A stretch of DNA of 27,296 nt from Dechloromonas sp. (GCA_017302355.1 JAFLDQ010000035.1:1-27296); one strand, 5' to 3'. Counted from the stretch's first letter, positions 8,183 through 16,867 are shown. Notes: generated by a model not told the origin, from the letters alone. A program made the numbers and translations.

Positions 8183-9705
8183 ACGCGGTGCTGCGCGTGT
8201 TGCCCGATCTGGTCTGGCTGGCGCCGGCATTGCCCCTGCTGGCTTGCGCCGCAGTCGGCCTGCGCGTGCTCGCCGGGCGCGCCCGCGGCGACGGCGCCGA
8301 GCCGCTGACGGCCCGGCTTTGCGCGCTGGCCGCTCTTGCCAGTCTGCTGCTGCTGCTCGCCATCGACGTCATCGCGTTGCGCGACGGTCCGCCCGGCCAT
8401 CGCGTCCTCGGCACCTGGTTTGCCGGCGGCAACTGGCGGGCAACGGTTTCTTTCCTCCTCGATCCCCTGTCGCTGCCGGTGTCGACCGTGGCGGCGCTGA
8501 TCGGCTGGCTGACGCTGCGCTTCTCGGCCAACTACCTGCACCGCGAAGCCGGCTTCCATCGCTTCCACATGGTCCTCAGCCTGTTCCTCGCCGGCATCCA
8601 GATCGTCTTTCTCGCCGGCAACGGCCTGCTCGCCTTCGTCGGCTGGGAAATGTGCGGCGTCGCCTCGTTCCTGCTCATCGGCTACGCCTGGCAGCGTCCG
8701 CTGGCGACCGGCAATGCCCTCTTTGCCTTCGTCGCCAATCGCATCGGCGATGCCGGATTCCTGCTCGGCCTCGGCTTCGCCGCCGCTTGGCTCGGCAGTT
8801 TCGAATGGCCGGCGCTGGCCGGCAGCCGGGATATGCCGATGGTGACGGCGCGCCTGCTGGTCTTCGGCTTCGCCGTCGCGGCCCTCGCCAAGTCGGCGCA
8901 ACTGCCGTTCACGCCGTGGATCGCGCGCTCGCTCGAGGGCCCGACGCCGTCCTCGGCGATCTTCTACGGCGCGGTGATGATCCATGCCGGCGTCTATCTG
9001 CTGCTGCGCCTGGCGCCGCTGCTCGAACAGGTGCCCGACCTGATGGCGGCGCTGGTCGTCGTCGGCGCCCTGACCGCGGTCTACGCCTGGCTGTGCGGGC
9101 TGGTGCAGAGCGACGTCAAGTCGGCGCTGATCTTCGCGACGGTCTTCCAGGTGGCGCTGATGTTCGTCGCCATCGGCCTCGGGTGGACGACGCTGGCAGC
9201 CGTTCACCTTTGCCTGCATGCAGCGTGGCGCGCCTGGCAGTTCCTGCTGGCGCCGTCGTGGCTGGCGCTGACCGCAGGGCGGCCGAAGCCGGCGCCGTTC
9301 TGGCTGCGCCGCTGGCAATGGCTGTATGGCGCGGCCATCGAGCGCTTCTGGCTCGACCGGCTGGGCTTCACGCTGCTGGTCAAGCCGACCGCGGCGTTCG
9401 CCCAGGACATTCGCGGTTTCGAGGAGCATTTCATCGATCGCGCGCTGGGCGAGCCGGGGCGCGGCCAGCCGCTCTCCGCCGGGCGCCCGCTGATCGTCGG
9501 CGACGGCCTCGCCGGGCGGGCGCTGGCCAGCCTGGCCGAACGCCTGCAGCGACTAGAGACGCACCTTTCGCTGCGCGGTCGCGGCGGGGTGGCGGAACGG
9601 CTGCTGCTGCGGACCATCGGCTATCTGCGGGTCGTGGAAAACCTGCTCGAGCAGCCGCGCTACCTGATGATGGCGGTGATGGCGACCTTCGTGGTGATCC
9701 TGTGA
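8179..9705 (+). CDS. dabB: DabB-position NuoL-type subunit, lacking the C-terminal antiporter helices
   Basis: A 508-aa membrane protein of the NuoL/NdhF type whose ATG overlaps the dabA stop (ATGA). The N-terminal two thirds follow NuoL: E157 in VGWEMCGVASFLLIGY, D191 in NRIGDAGFLL and K238 in AKSAQLPFTPWIA correspond to E144, D178 and K229 of E. coli NuoL. The HxxxH of the mid-channel helix is present (H343, H347), but the following lysine (K342 in E. coli) is arginine (R351). After about residue 365 the helices that in NuoL carry K399 are missing. The sequence resumes with a stretch like the NuoL C-terminus (IERFWLDRLGFTLLVKP to a last hydrophobic helix at 494-508). This is the expected membrane partner of DabA. 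Whether it conducts protons alone is uncertain. Confidence 0.85.
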   Translation: MNAVLRVLPDLVWLAPALPLLACAAVGLRVLAGRARGDGAEPLTARLCALAALASLLLLLAIDVIALRDGPPGHRVLGTWFAGGNWRATVSFLLDPLSLPVSTVAALIGWLTLRFSANYLHREAGFHRFHMVLSLFLAGIQIVFLAGNGLLAFVGWEMCGVASFLLIGYAWQRPLATGNALFAFVANRIGDAGFLLGLGFAAAWLGSFEWPALAGSRDMPMVTARLLVFGFAVAALAKSAQLPFTPWIARSLEGPTPSSAIFYGAVMIHAGVYLLLRLAPLLEQVPDLMAALVVVGALTAVYAWLCGLVQSDVKSALIFATVFQVALMFVAIGLGWTTLAAVHLCLHAAWRAWQFLLAPSWLALTAGRPKPAPFWLRRWQWLYGAAIERFWLDRLGFTLLVKPTAAFAQDIRGFEEHFIDRALGEPGRGQPLSAGRPLIVGDGLAGRALASLAERLQRLETHLSLRGRGGVAERLLLRTIGYLRVVENLLEQPRYLMMAVMATFVVIL

Positions 9706-11204
9706 CCGGCGGTTTCCGCGAAATCCTCTGGTTCGCGGAGGGCGGAGCGCCGCTGCTGGCGATCCTGCAGCTGCTGCCGCTGGGCGGCGCCGCCGTCGTC
9801 TTCGCCCTCAGGGAAAGGACGGCGGCGGTCGTCGCCGGCAAGGCTTTCGCCCTGGCCGAACTGCTCCTGTGCATCGTCATCGCCGGCCGGATCGCCCCCG
9901 CGTCGGCGAAGCTGCAACTGGCCGAGCGTTTCGCTCCGCTCGGCTACCATGTCGCGGTCGACGGCCTGAGCATCGTCCTTCTGCTGGTTGCGGCCCTGCT
10001 GACCGTGTTGATGACCTTCTACGGGATGAGTCGCGGCATGATCTCGCCGGGCCGCCTGTTCGCCGTGCTGCTGGTCGCCGAGGCCGGGCTGGCCGGCATG
10101 CTGGTGACGCTCAATGTCGCCTGGTTCGCGCTGTTCTCGGCGCTCGAGCTGTCGGCGGTGACCTATCTCCTGCGGCGCTGGGCGTCGTCCCGCGCCGAGA
10201 CGCAGGCGCTGGCCCGCTTCGTCCAGTATCAGTCCTTCGGCCTGGCGCTGTTCGTCGCGGGCTGCGTCGTTCTCGGCTGGGGCCACGCCGCCGCCCGTGG
10301 CGGCCGCTGGAGCTTCGACCTCTTCGAGCTGGCCGGAGCGGCGCCGGCCGGCCGCTTCCAGACGCTGGCCTTCTATCTCCTGTTCTACGGACTGGCGGTG
10401 CGCACGCCGCTCTTCCCGCTGCACGGCTGGCTGCCCAACATGGCCCAGCACGGCCTGATCGCCGTCGCCCCGGCGCTGATGGTCGGCGTCAAGGTCGGCA
10501 TCTACGGCATGCTGCGTTTCGTGCTGCCGCTGACCCCGGCCGCCGTCGTCTACTGGCAGCCGTATGTCATCGGCTTCGCCATGGCCGGAATCTTTTTCAC
10601 GGCGGCGCTCGCCTTCCTGCAGACCAACCTGCGGCGCCTGCTGGCGTTCGCCGTGGTCAGCCACACCAGCCTGCTGGTGATCGGCGTCTTCAGCCTGCAC
10701 GAGGCGGGAATCCAGGGCGCCGTGCTGCTCGCCGCCAACTTCGGGCTGGCGGTCACCGGCATGTGGTTCGTCGTCGGTTTCGTCTTCCGCCGCACCGGCA
10801 CCACCGAACTGGGCGAACTCTCCGGGCTGTTCGAACGCATTCCCTTCCTCGCCATCGCCTTCCTGATCTTCGGGCTGGCCATCGTCGGCATGCCGGGAAC
10901 CCCCGGTTTCGACGCCGCCCACCTGATCCTCGAGGCGTCGATCGACACCTTCGGCGCCCTGTCGACGGTGGCGGCGGCGCTCGGCAACGTCGCCGCCGCC
11001 GGTTTCCTGCTCTGGGCCTTCCAGCGCGCCTTCCTGAGCCAGGGAAAACAGGGTTCCCCGGACGTCGACCGCACCACGTCCATGGAATATCTGGTGTGCG
11101 GAATCGCGCTGCTGGCGATGCTGGCCATCGGCTTCTTCACCGAGCCCTGGCTGTATCTGACCGAGGCCGCCAGCAAGAGCCTGGCCGCGCGTTTCGTGCG
11201 ATGA
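9702..11204 (+). CDS. NuoM-type subunit with degenerate proton-path residues
   Basis: A 500-aa polytopic protein of the complex-I antiporter family. GTG 9702 overlaps the previous stop (GTGA); the open frame upstream runs inside dabB and is not used. Compared with NuoM, the TM5 glutamate is kept (E149, ALELSAVTYLL) and the TM8 lysine is kept (K264, GVKVGIYGML). The TM7 lysine is arginine (R234 in AVRTPLFPLHGWLP), the HGL histidine is absent (ANFGL), and the TM12 glutamate position is alanine with an Asp two residues earlier (D404 in GTPGFDAAHLIL). It may be a structural or modified-conductance subunit rather than a standard pump. It is translationally coupled to both neighbours, so it is clearly part of the dab-like operon. 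Confidence 0.85.
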   Translation: MTGGFREILWFAEGGAPLLAILQLLPLGGAAVVFALRERTAAVVAGKAFALAELLLCIVIAGRIAPASAKLQLAERFAPLGYHVAVDGLSIVLLLVAALLTVLMTFYGMSRGMISPGRLFAVLLVAEAGLAGMLVTLNVAWFALFSALELSAVTYLLRRWASSRAETQALARFVQYQSFGLALFVAGCVVLGWGHAAARGGRWSFDLFELAGAAPAGRFQTLAFYLLFYGLAVRTPLFPLHGWLPNMAQHGLIAVAPALMVGVKVGIYGMLRFVLPLTPAAVVYWQPYVIGFAMAGIFFTAALAFLQTNLRRLLAFAVVSHTSLLVIGVFSLHEAGIQGAVLLAANFGLAVTGMWFVVGFVFRRTGTTELGELSGLFERIPFLAIAFLIFGLAIVGMPGTPGFDAAHLILEASIDTFGALSTVAAALGNVAAAGFLLWAFQRAFLSQGKQGSPDVDRTTSMEYLVCGIALLAMLAIGFFTEPWLYLTEAASKSLAARFVR

Positions 11205-12658
11205 GCCGACACCTGCTTTCACTCCTCGTGTTCCTGCCGCTCGCCGGCGCCGCCGTCCTCTGGCTGCTCCCGGCGCGCGCGGCGCGCGGCCTGACGGCGC
11301 TCGTCATGCTGGCGACGCTGGCGGCGGCGAGCGCGGCGCTCGTCGCCTTCGATCCGGCCGGTGCGCGCTTCCAGCTGCTCGAGCGCGTGCTCTGGGTGGC
11401 GAGCCTGAACGTGCATTACCAGGTGGGAGTCGATGGCCTGTCGGTGCTCTTCCTGCCGGCGACGGCGCTGGTCTTCCTCGCCGGCCTGGTGGCCTGCTGG
11501 AACCTCGTGCACGACGCGCCGCGCCTGCACTACAGCCTGCTGCTGCTGTTGCAGGGCGCGACCCTGGGCATCTTCTGCGCGCTCGACACGGTACTCTTCT
11601 TCCTGTTCTGGGAACTGACCCTGCCGCCGGTCTACTTCCTGCTCGCCCGCTGGGGTGCGACGGCCGGCAGCGCCCGTGTCGCGGCGCGCTATTTCCTGAT
11701 GATGCTGGCCGGCGGCGTGCCGCTGTTGCTCGCCTTCGTGCTGCTCGCCGCCAGCCAGCCGGCGCCGGCCTTCGACCTGCCGGCGCTGCTGGCGAAGCCC
11801 TTGCCGCGATCGACCCAATACGCCGTCTTCTTTCTCTGCCTGGCGGGCTTCGCCGTGAAGGCGCCCCTGGTGCCGCTGCACACCTGGCTGCCGCAGTTCG
11901 CGCTGGCGGCCCCGGGATCGCTGACCGCGCTGCTGGCCGGGCTCAAGGTGGGGGCCTACGGGCTGATCCGCTTCGCCATTCCGCTGGCCCCCGCCGCCGC
12001 GCAGGATCTGCACTGGCTGCTCGCCGGCCTCGGCACGCTGACCCTGATCTACGGCGCGGTGGGCATTCTGGCGCAGAGCAACCTGCGGGTCGGGCTGGCC
12101 CATGCGAGCATCTGCCACGTCGGGCTGGCGGTGCTCGGGCTGGCCGCGTTCACGGCGCAGGGGGTGCAGGGGGCGGTAGCGCTGCTGCTCAGTTTCTCGC
12201 TGTCCACCGGCGGCGCCTTCGTGCTCCTCGAGTTCCTGCGCCAGCGCACCGGGTCGACCGACATCAACGGCCTCGGCGGGGCCGCCGCGACGATGCCGCT
12301 GCTCGCCAGCGGTTTCCTGATCTGCGGCCTGGCCGGCGTCGGCATGCCGGGCACCAGCAGTTTTCCCGGTGAATTCATGCTGATCCTCGCCGCCCTGCGG
12401 AGCCATGCCGGCGCCGGCATGGCGGCGCTGTTCGGGCTGGCCATCGCCGCCGCCGGCTTCCTGGCGCTCTACCGCCAGGCCTTCTTCGGCCGGGCAACGC
12501 GGCGCGAGGTGCTCGAAGCCGAAGACCTGCGGCCACGGGAACGGGTGGTGCTGGTGATCCTGATCGCCCTGATCGGCGCCATCGGCCTATATCCCGGGCC
12601 GTGGCTGGAAATCGTGCGGCCGGCGGCGGAGGCGTGGGCCGCCGGCCTGCGGCGCTGA
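11201..12658 (+). CDS. NuoM-type proton-conducting membrane subunit, last of the dab-like operon
   Basis: A 485-aa membrane protein, start ATG overlapping the upstream stop (ATGA, 11201-11204). The charged proton-path residues of NuoM are kept: E138 (FLFWELTLPPVYF), K220 (FAVKAPLVPLHTWLP), K249 (GLKVGAYGLIRF) and E391 (SSFPGEFMIL). The HGL histidine is replaced (SFSLSTGGAF). It is closer to genuine NuoM in the TM12 region than the first operon subunit is. The operon ends here; only 20 nt separate its stop from the convergent ybdK-type gene, and no obvious intrinsic terminator is seen in that gap. Confidence 0.87.
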   Translation: MSRHLLSLLVFLPLAGAAVLWLLPARAARGLTALVMLATLAAASAALVAFDPAGARFQLLERVLWVASLNVHYQVGVDGLSVLFLPATALVFLAGLVACWNLVHDAPRLHYSLLLLLQGATLGIFCALDTVLFFLFWELTLPPVYFLLARWGATAGSARVAARYFLMMLAGGVPLLLAFVLLAASQPAPAFDLPALLAKPLPRSTQYAVFFLCLAGFAVKAPLVPLHTWLPQFALAAPGSLTALLAGLKVGAYGLIRFAIPLAPAAAQDLHWLLAGLGTLTLIYGAVGILAQSNLRVGLAHASICHVGLAVLGLAAFTAQGVQGAVALLLSFSLSTGGAFVLLEFLRQRTGSTDINGLGGAAATMPLLASGFLICGLAGVGMPGTSSFPGEFMLILAALRSHAGAGMAALFGLAIAAAGFLALYRQAFFGRATRREVLEAEDLRPRERVVLVILIALIGAIGLYPGPWLEIVRPAAEAWAAGLRR

Positions 12659-12678
12659 GGGACAGTGCGGAACACCTT

Positions 12679-13821
12679 TCAGGTCAGGCGCCCGGCCCAG
12701 CGTTCGCTCCCTTGACGGACGACCTCTTCCAGCGCGCCTTCGCGCATGTAGCAGTCGCGAACCTCGCTCGCTCCGTTGCGCCCCTGCAGGACCTCGGTGC
12801 GCAGCAGGTTCAGCGCTTCGGTCGAGCCGAGATCGTAGGCATGCACCTCGACGATGGCCATTGTCCGCAGGATGTCGTCGCGGATGACGCGCTGTTCGGC
12901 GCTGCCGGGAACGACCAGCGTGCCGTCATAGCCGAAGCGGCAGGCCTGGAAACGGTTGAAGGTATAGACCAGGTAATCGTCCTCGCGCGGCTCGACCGGC
13001 CGTTCCTCGAGCAGATAACGCGCCAGGGCCTGGGCGTAGGCGGCGATCTGCGCGGCCCGGTCGACGGTCAGCGGCGTGTCCATCACGCGCAGTTCGATGG
13101 TGCCGAATTCGGGCTTGGGGCGGATGTCCCAATAGAAATCCTTCATGCTCTTGACGACGCCGGTGGCGATCATCTTGCGGAAATAGGCGGAAAAGTCGTC
13201 CCAGGTCAGGACGAAGGGCGCGCGTCCGCTGAGCGGGAAGGCAAAGACCGAATTGAGTCGCGCCGACTGGAAACCGGTGTCGAAGCCCTGCACGAAAGGC
13301 GAAGAGGCGGACAGGGCGATCAGGTGCGGGATGTAGCGCCCGAAGGCGTGCAGCAGCCACAGCGCCTGGTCCGGGCAGGCGCATCCGATGTGGACATGCT
13401 GGCCGAAGATCGTGAACTGCTTGGCCAGATAGCCATAGAGTTGCGAAAGGTGGTGGAAGCGCGGGGCATCGAAGATCGCCTGCTGTCCCCAGTGCTGGAA
13501 GGGATGGGTGCCGCCCCCGGAGAGCAGGATGCCGAGGCGGTCCGCCTGTTGCACCAGGGTGTTCCGGATGCTGAACAACTGGGACAGGGCATCGTTGTAG
13601 TCGCGGCAAATGCCGGTCGACAGCTCGATCATCGAATCGGTCATTTCCGGCTTGATGTCCCCCGGATGCTGACGGCGGGCCATTTCGCGCAACAGGTCCG
13701 GGGCCGCGCCGATCAGGTTGTAATCCTGGCTGCCGACGATCTGCAGTTCCAGTTCGACGCCCAGGGTCAACGGCGCGGACTGCGAGAAGTTCGGCAGTTC
13801 ACTCTCGGTATCTTCACTCAC
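12679..13821 (-). CDS. ybdK: YbdK-type glutamate-cysteine ligase (carboxylate-amine ligase, GCS2 family)
   Basis: A 380-aa ATP-dependent ligase of the GCS2 family. E. coli YbdK has weak gamma-glutamylcysteine synthetase activity, and other family members ligate glutamate or other carboxylates to amines, so the exact substrate is open. Family motifs are clear: [11 protein letters not shown] with E23 and E25 (metal/substrate site), [15 protein letters not shown] (residues 56-70), [10 protein letters not shown], and GQHVHIGC with H142 and H144. The length is normal for the family. It is the second gene of a minus-strand pair: its ATG lies 8 nt inside the end of the antiporter gene, which implies translational coupling. 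The pairing with an antiporter suggests a gamma-glutamyl compound linked to ion stress, but this is inference. Confidence 0.9.
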   Translation of the reverse strand: MSEDTESELPNFSQSAPLTLGVELELQIVGSQDYNLIGAAPDLLREMARRQHPGDIKPEMTDSMIELSTGICRDYNDALSQLFSIRNTLVQQADRLGILLSGGGTHPFQHWGQQAIFDAPRFHHLSQLYGYLAKQFTIFGQHVHIGCACPDQALWLLHAFGRYIPHLIALSASSPFVQGFDTGFQSARLNSVFAFPLSGRAPFVLTWDDFSAYFRKMIATGVVKSMKDFYWDIRPKPEFGTIELRVMDTPLTVDRAAQIAAYAQALARYLLEERPVEPREDDYLVYTFNRFQACRFGYDGTLVVPGSAEQRVIRDDILRTMAIVEVHAYDLGSTEALNLLRTEVLQGRNGASEVRDCYMREGALEEVVRQGSERWAGRLT

Positions 13822-15016
13822 GGCGTTCTCCGCTCCACTTGAGACACAATGCCACGATCACCGGGCCGGCCAGTTCCATGATCGCCGCCGCGCTCATCGC
13901 GACCGGGACCATGGTGCCCTGCAACTGCGGGTAGATGCGTCCGATTTCGGCGGCGGCCACCATCACCGGCCCGGCCGCCGGCGAGAGCGCGAGGCCGAGC
14001 AACAGGCCCTGGCGCCAACTGATGCCGGCCGGCCGCGCCAGCAGCAGGATGCCGCACAGCTTGGCCAGACTGCGCGCCGCGATCAGGACGAGGGCGAGGA
14101 AACCGCCGGTCAGCAGGTGCTCGATCCGGATCTGCGCGCCGACGACGAGGAAGAGCATGACCACCAGCACGCCGCCGACCGAGCCGAAATGGCGCGGGAA
14201 TACCCAGGCCCGCGGTGTGGCGTTGCGCAGGACGATGCCGGCGAACAGCATGCACAGGGTGACGGGCAGGCGCAAGGCTTCGATCACGCCGATGGTCATC
14301 AGCACCAGGCCGAGCAGCACCGCGGAGGCGTACTCGTCGCGCAAGCGCAACCAGCGATCGAGCCGGCTGACCGCCTCGGCCAGCAGCATGCCGACGAGCA
14401 GTCCGCCGCCGAGCAGGTAGAGGGGATGGGTGATCGCCAGCACCCAGTCGTCGCTGTAGCGGTGGTGCAGCACACCCAAGGTCAGATTGACGGTGACGAC
14501 GGCGTAGATGGTGTTGAGCGCCGTCAGGATCAGCAGGCGGGTGCTCACCTGACCCTGCGCATTGCTCTCGGCGACCACGCGCATGACGACGGCGGGCGAG
14601 GTGGCCATGCCGATCGCGGCGAGCAGCACGGCGGGTTCGGCGGCCAGGCCGAGATGGCGGCTGACCAGGAATACCGCGGCGAAGGCGGCCAGCGATTCGC
14701 AGAGGCTGGTCACCAGGAGCCAGCGGTTGTTGCGCAGCCAGCGCAGATCGACACGGCTGCCGAGTTCGAAGAGCAGGATGGCGAGGGCGACGTCGAGTCC
14801 ACGGTGCAGCCATTCGCCGTGCTCGGCGATCAGCGGGTCGCCCGCCAGCGCCGCGACCACCATGCCGACGATCGGGTAGGCGGTGATTCTCGGCAGACCG
14901 ATATGATGACGCACCCATTCGCCGGCGAGCGCGGCGCCGACGACCGCCAGCGCGACCCACAGCAAGGGTCCGATCGCCAGCGGCCAGTCGGGGAGGAAGA
15001 AAGCGGAAGGGTTCAT
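13814..15016 (-). CDS. CPA2-type cation:proton antiporter, membrane domain only
   Basis: A 400-aa protein with about 12-13 hydrophobic segments, resembling the transmembrane half of KefB/KefC/YbaL antiporters (Na_H_Exchanger fold). Recognisable parts are [25 protein letters not shown] TM2 region, [17 protein letters not shown] (residues 81-97) and [16 protein letters not shown] (136-151). No C-terminal RCK/TrkA-N domain follows, unlike Kef proteins. Where KefC has the Gln-Asp pair of the ion-binding site, this protein seems to read Leu-Asn (N168 in [10 protein letters not shown]), which questions classical Na+/H+ or K+/H+ exchange. It is first in the operon with the YbdK-type ligase. No convincing ribosome binding site precedes the ATG at 15016, so the start is moderately certain. 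Confidence 0.82.
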   Translation of the reverse strand: MNPSAFFLPDWPLAIGPLLWVALAVVGAALAGEWVRHHIGLPRITAYPIVGMVVAALAGDPLIAEHGEWLHRGLDVALAILLFELGSRVDLRWLRNNRWLLVTSLCESLAAFAAVFLVSRHLGLAAEPAVLLAAIGMATSPAVVMRVVAESNAQGQVSTRLLILTALNTIYAVVTVNLTLGVLHHRYSDDWVLAITHPLYLLGGGLLVGMLLAEAVSRLDRWLRLRDEYASAVLLGLVLMTIGVIEALRLPVTLCMLFAGIVLRNATPRAWVFPRHFGSVGGVLVVMLFLVVGAQIRIEHLLTGGFLALVLIAARSLAKLCGILLLARPAGISWRQGLLLGLALSPAAGPVMVAAAEIGRIYPQLQGTMVPVAMSAAAIMELAGPVIVALCLKWSGERRE

Positions 15017-15106
15017 TGCGGATACGTTGAGGGTTGTCGGGCGCTACCGAGAGGAAGAGAATGAGGCTTTCGGGAAATTATCCCCCTTCCGGCCAAGGAG
15101 TTCACC

Positions 15107-15889
15107 ATGAAACGTACGCTCAAGATCGGTCTGTCCGCCCGGCTGCTGCACCCGCGAGCGGGCGGCAAGGGCCTCGAGAGCAAGACGCTGCAATACCTCG
15201 AGCAGTCGGTGGCGCAATGGATCATGGCGCGGGACGTGCTGGTCTTCATGATTCCTTCCATCACCCGGGACGGCATGCTCGACCGCAGCGTAATGCGCCT
15301 GAGCGACTACGCCAAGAATCTCGACGGGCTGGTCCTGCAGGGCGGCGCCGATATCAATCCGGCAGCCTACGGTGAAACGGAGTTGCGCCCGGAATGGGCC
15401 GGCGACCGGACGCGCGACATGTACGAGATGGAATTGTTGCACGAGTTCCTCGAGTGCGGGAAGCCGGTTCTCGGCATCTGCCGCGGCGCCCAGTTGATCA
15501 ATGTCGCCATGGGCGGCGCGCTCTATCAGGACATTCCGTCGCAACTCCCTGAATCCACGGAACATCTTGCGGAAGCCTACGATCGCCATGTGCATGGCGT
15601 CGTTCTGGAGCCAGGGGGGTTGCTGGAAAGGCGGCTGGGAAGTCCGGCCGAGTGCAAGGTCATCTCGATCCACCATCAAGGCATCCGCACCCTCGGGCGC
15701 GAGCTGATCGTCGAGGCGCGCGCGGAAGGCGACGGGATGATCGAGGCCATTCGCGGCACCGGGCGAAATTTCCTGCTCGGCCTGCAATGGCATCCGGAAT
15801 TCCGGCGACCGGGCGACGAGGGCATCCTCGATTGCCTGCCTCTGCTCGAAGCCTTTCTCGACGCCGCCCGCAGCCGGCGCTGGTTGTAG
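15107..15889 (+). CDS. Class-I glutamine amidotransferase-like gamma-glutamyl hydrolase (peptidase C26, PuuD-like)
   Basis: A 260-aa cytoplasmic hydrolase with the class-I glutamine amidotransferase fold. The triad is visible: C125 in the nucleophile elbow GICRGAQLINVAMGG, and H229 with E231 in LQWHPEF. The oxyanion region LVLQGGADINPAAYGE (75-90) and the SIHHQGI segment are typical of the PuuD/peptidase C26 group, which removes gamma-glutamyl groups from compounds such as gamma-glutamyl-GABA. There is no synthetase domain, so it acts alone. An AAGGAG ribosome binding site lies 6 nt before the ATG. It is divergent from the antiporter/ybdK pair across 90 nt. The natural substrate cannot be read from sequence, but a gamma-glutamyl product of the neighbouring ligase is an attractive guess. 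Confidence 0.88.
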   Translation: MKRTLKIGLSARLLHPRAGGKGLESKTLQYLEQSVAQWIMARDVLVFMIPSITRDGMLDRSVMRLSDYAKNLDGLVLQGGADINPAAYGETELRPEWAGDRTRDMYEMELLHEFLECGKPVLGICRGAQLINVAMGGALYQDIPSQLPESTEHLAEAYDRHVHGVVLEPGGLLERRLGSPAECKVISIHHQGIRTLGRELIVEARAEGDGMIEAIRGTGRNFLLGLQWHPEFRRPGDEGILDCLPLLEAFLDAARSRRWL

Positions 15890-15995
15890 CGATCCTGCCC
15901 CTGAGCGGGCCCGCAGGCCATGGCGTGCGGCCGCCGATGCGGCTCGCCCGCCTGCCGCGGCGGTGGCTGGTCCGCGGTGTTCCGGGCGGTGCGGG

Positions 15996-16832
15996 TCAGG
16001 GCTCGGCGTCGATGAAGTGCAGCAGATCCCTGGCGAAGCGCTCGCGCTGCCATTGGTGCGGCGAGTGATCGGTGCCTTCGTAGATGTGCAGGATGGCGTC
16101 GGGGATTTCGCGGGCGACATAGCGCGCCGCGTCGTTGCTGTAAAAGTTGCTCTGGCCGCCATAGACGAGCATCGCCGGGATGTCGATCCGGCGCAGGACA
16201 TCGCGGTAGTCGGCGGCGGTCAGGCTTGCCCAGCAGGCGATCAGCGGGGACGGGTCCTGGGCGCGCAGCGCCGAACGTGAGCGCTCCCAGCCGCTGGTGC
16301 CGGCCAGGTATTTTTCCCGGGCGCGCTCGTTGAGGCCGAAGGCCGTCAGCTTGAGCACGCCTTCGGCGAAGTCCTCGGCCAGCCAGGTCATCAGTTCGTG
16401 CGCCTTCTCCGGGCCGAAATCGCCGTAGATGCCGTGCTCCCAGCCCGGTTCGGTGATGAGCTTGGGCGACTGGTCGATGATGCACAGCCGCGACAGGCGC
16501 CCGGTTCCGTAATCCCGGATGTACTGCCAGAGGGTCAGGGCGCCCATCGAGTGGCCGACCGCCGCCACCTTGGCGAGCCCGTAATGATCGAGCAGGTTGG
16601 CGAAATCCCGGGCCATCCGTTCGGCGGTCGGCGCATCGCCATGGTCCGCCGGGTGGCCGCCGTGGCCGCGGGCGTCCCAGCGATAGACGCGGTGGCGCCG
16701 GTTGAGGTCGTTGAGGAAGGGCGCCCACTCGTGATGACTGGCGGTCCAGCCATGCAGCATGACGATCGGCGGTCCCTCGCCGGAAACCCGGACATGAATC
16801 TTGGCGCCGTCGTCGGCGATGAAGTGGGACAT
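15996..16832 (-). CDS. Alpha/beta-fold hydrolase
   Basis: A 278-aa alpha/beta hydrolase, probably cytoplasmic (no signal peptide). The oxyanion motif is LHGWT (26-30), the nucleophile is S95 in VGHSMGA, and the catalytic histidine is H256 in GTDHSPHQW. The usual acid after strand 7 is not at its ordinary place (LVYGGQSNFYSND). D120 in the segment IIDQSPK after strand 6 may serve instead, as in some other members of the fold. It resembles esterase/haloperoxidase-type hydrolases, but the substrate is unknown. The frame is open to 16934, but ATG 16832 (MSHFIADDG) starts the conserved fold and avoids running across the divergent promoter. It shares a 62-nt intergenic region with the MBL-fold gene. 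Confidence 0.85.
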   Translation of the reverse strand: MSHFIADDGAKIHVRVSGEGPPIVMLHGWTASHHEWAPFLNDLNRRHRVYRWDARGHGGHPADHGDAPTAERMARDFANLLDHYGLAKVAAVGHSMGALTLWQYIRDYGTGRLSRLCIIDQSPKLITEPGWEHGIYGDFGPEKAHELMTWLAEDFAEGVLKLTAFGLNERAREKYLAGTSGWERSRSALRAQDPSPLIACWASLTAADYRDVLRRIDIPAMLVYGGQSNFYSNDAARYVAREIPDAILHIYEGTDHSPHQWQRERFARDLLHFIDAEP

Positions 16833-16859
16833 GGTGGCGCTGTGCGTGGTGAGGCCGGA

Positions 16860-16867
16860 AGTATAAT
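16860..16867. promoter_or_regulatory. Symmetrical -10 element serving two divergent genes
   Basis: Plus strand: a perfect TATAAT at 16862-16867. Minus strand: TATACT over 16860-16865. The two -10 hexamers overlap by four bases between the divergent alpha/beta hydrolase (start 16832) and MBL-fold gene (start 16895). No strong -35 is seen for either direction. Confidence 0.55.

Noticed and set aside
4955..8230. Minus-strand open frame of about 1090 codons opposite dabA
   Set aside because: Arg/Ala/Gln/Gly-rich low-complexity product that mirrors dabA codons; such antisense frames are common in high-GC genes. The dabA frame has clear family motifs.
3688..12658. Respiratory complex I (nuo) operon
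   Set aside because: Only membrane antiporter-like subunits are present, without nuoA-K genes, and they surround a DUF2309 gene.
12601..13842. Plus-strand open frame opposite the YbdK-type ligase
   Set aside because: Antisense shadow; the ligase frame has the GCS2 motifs.
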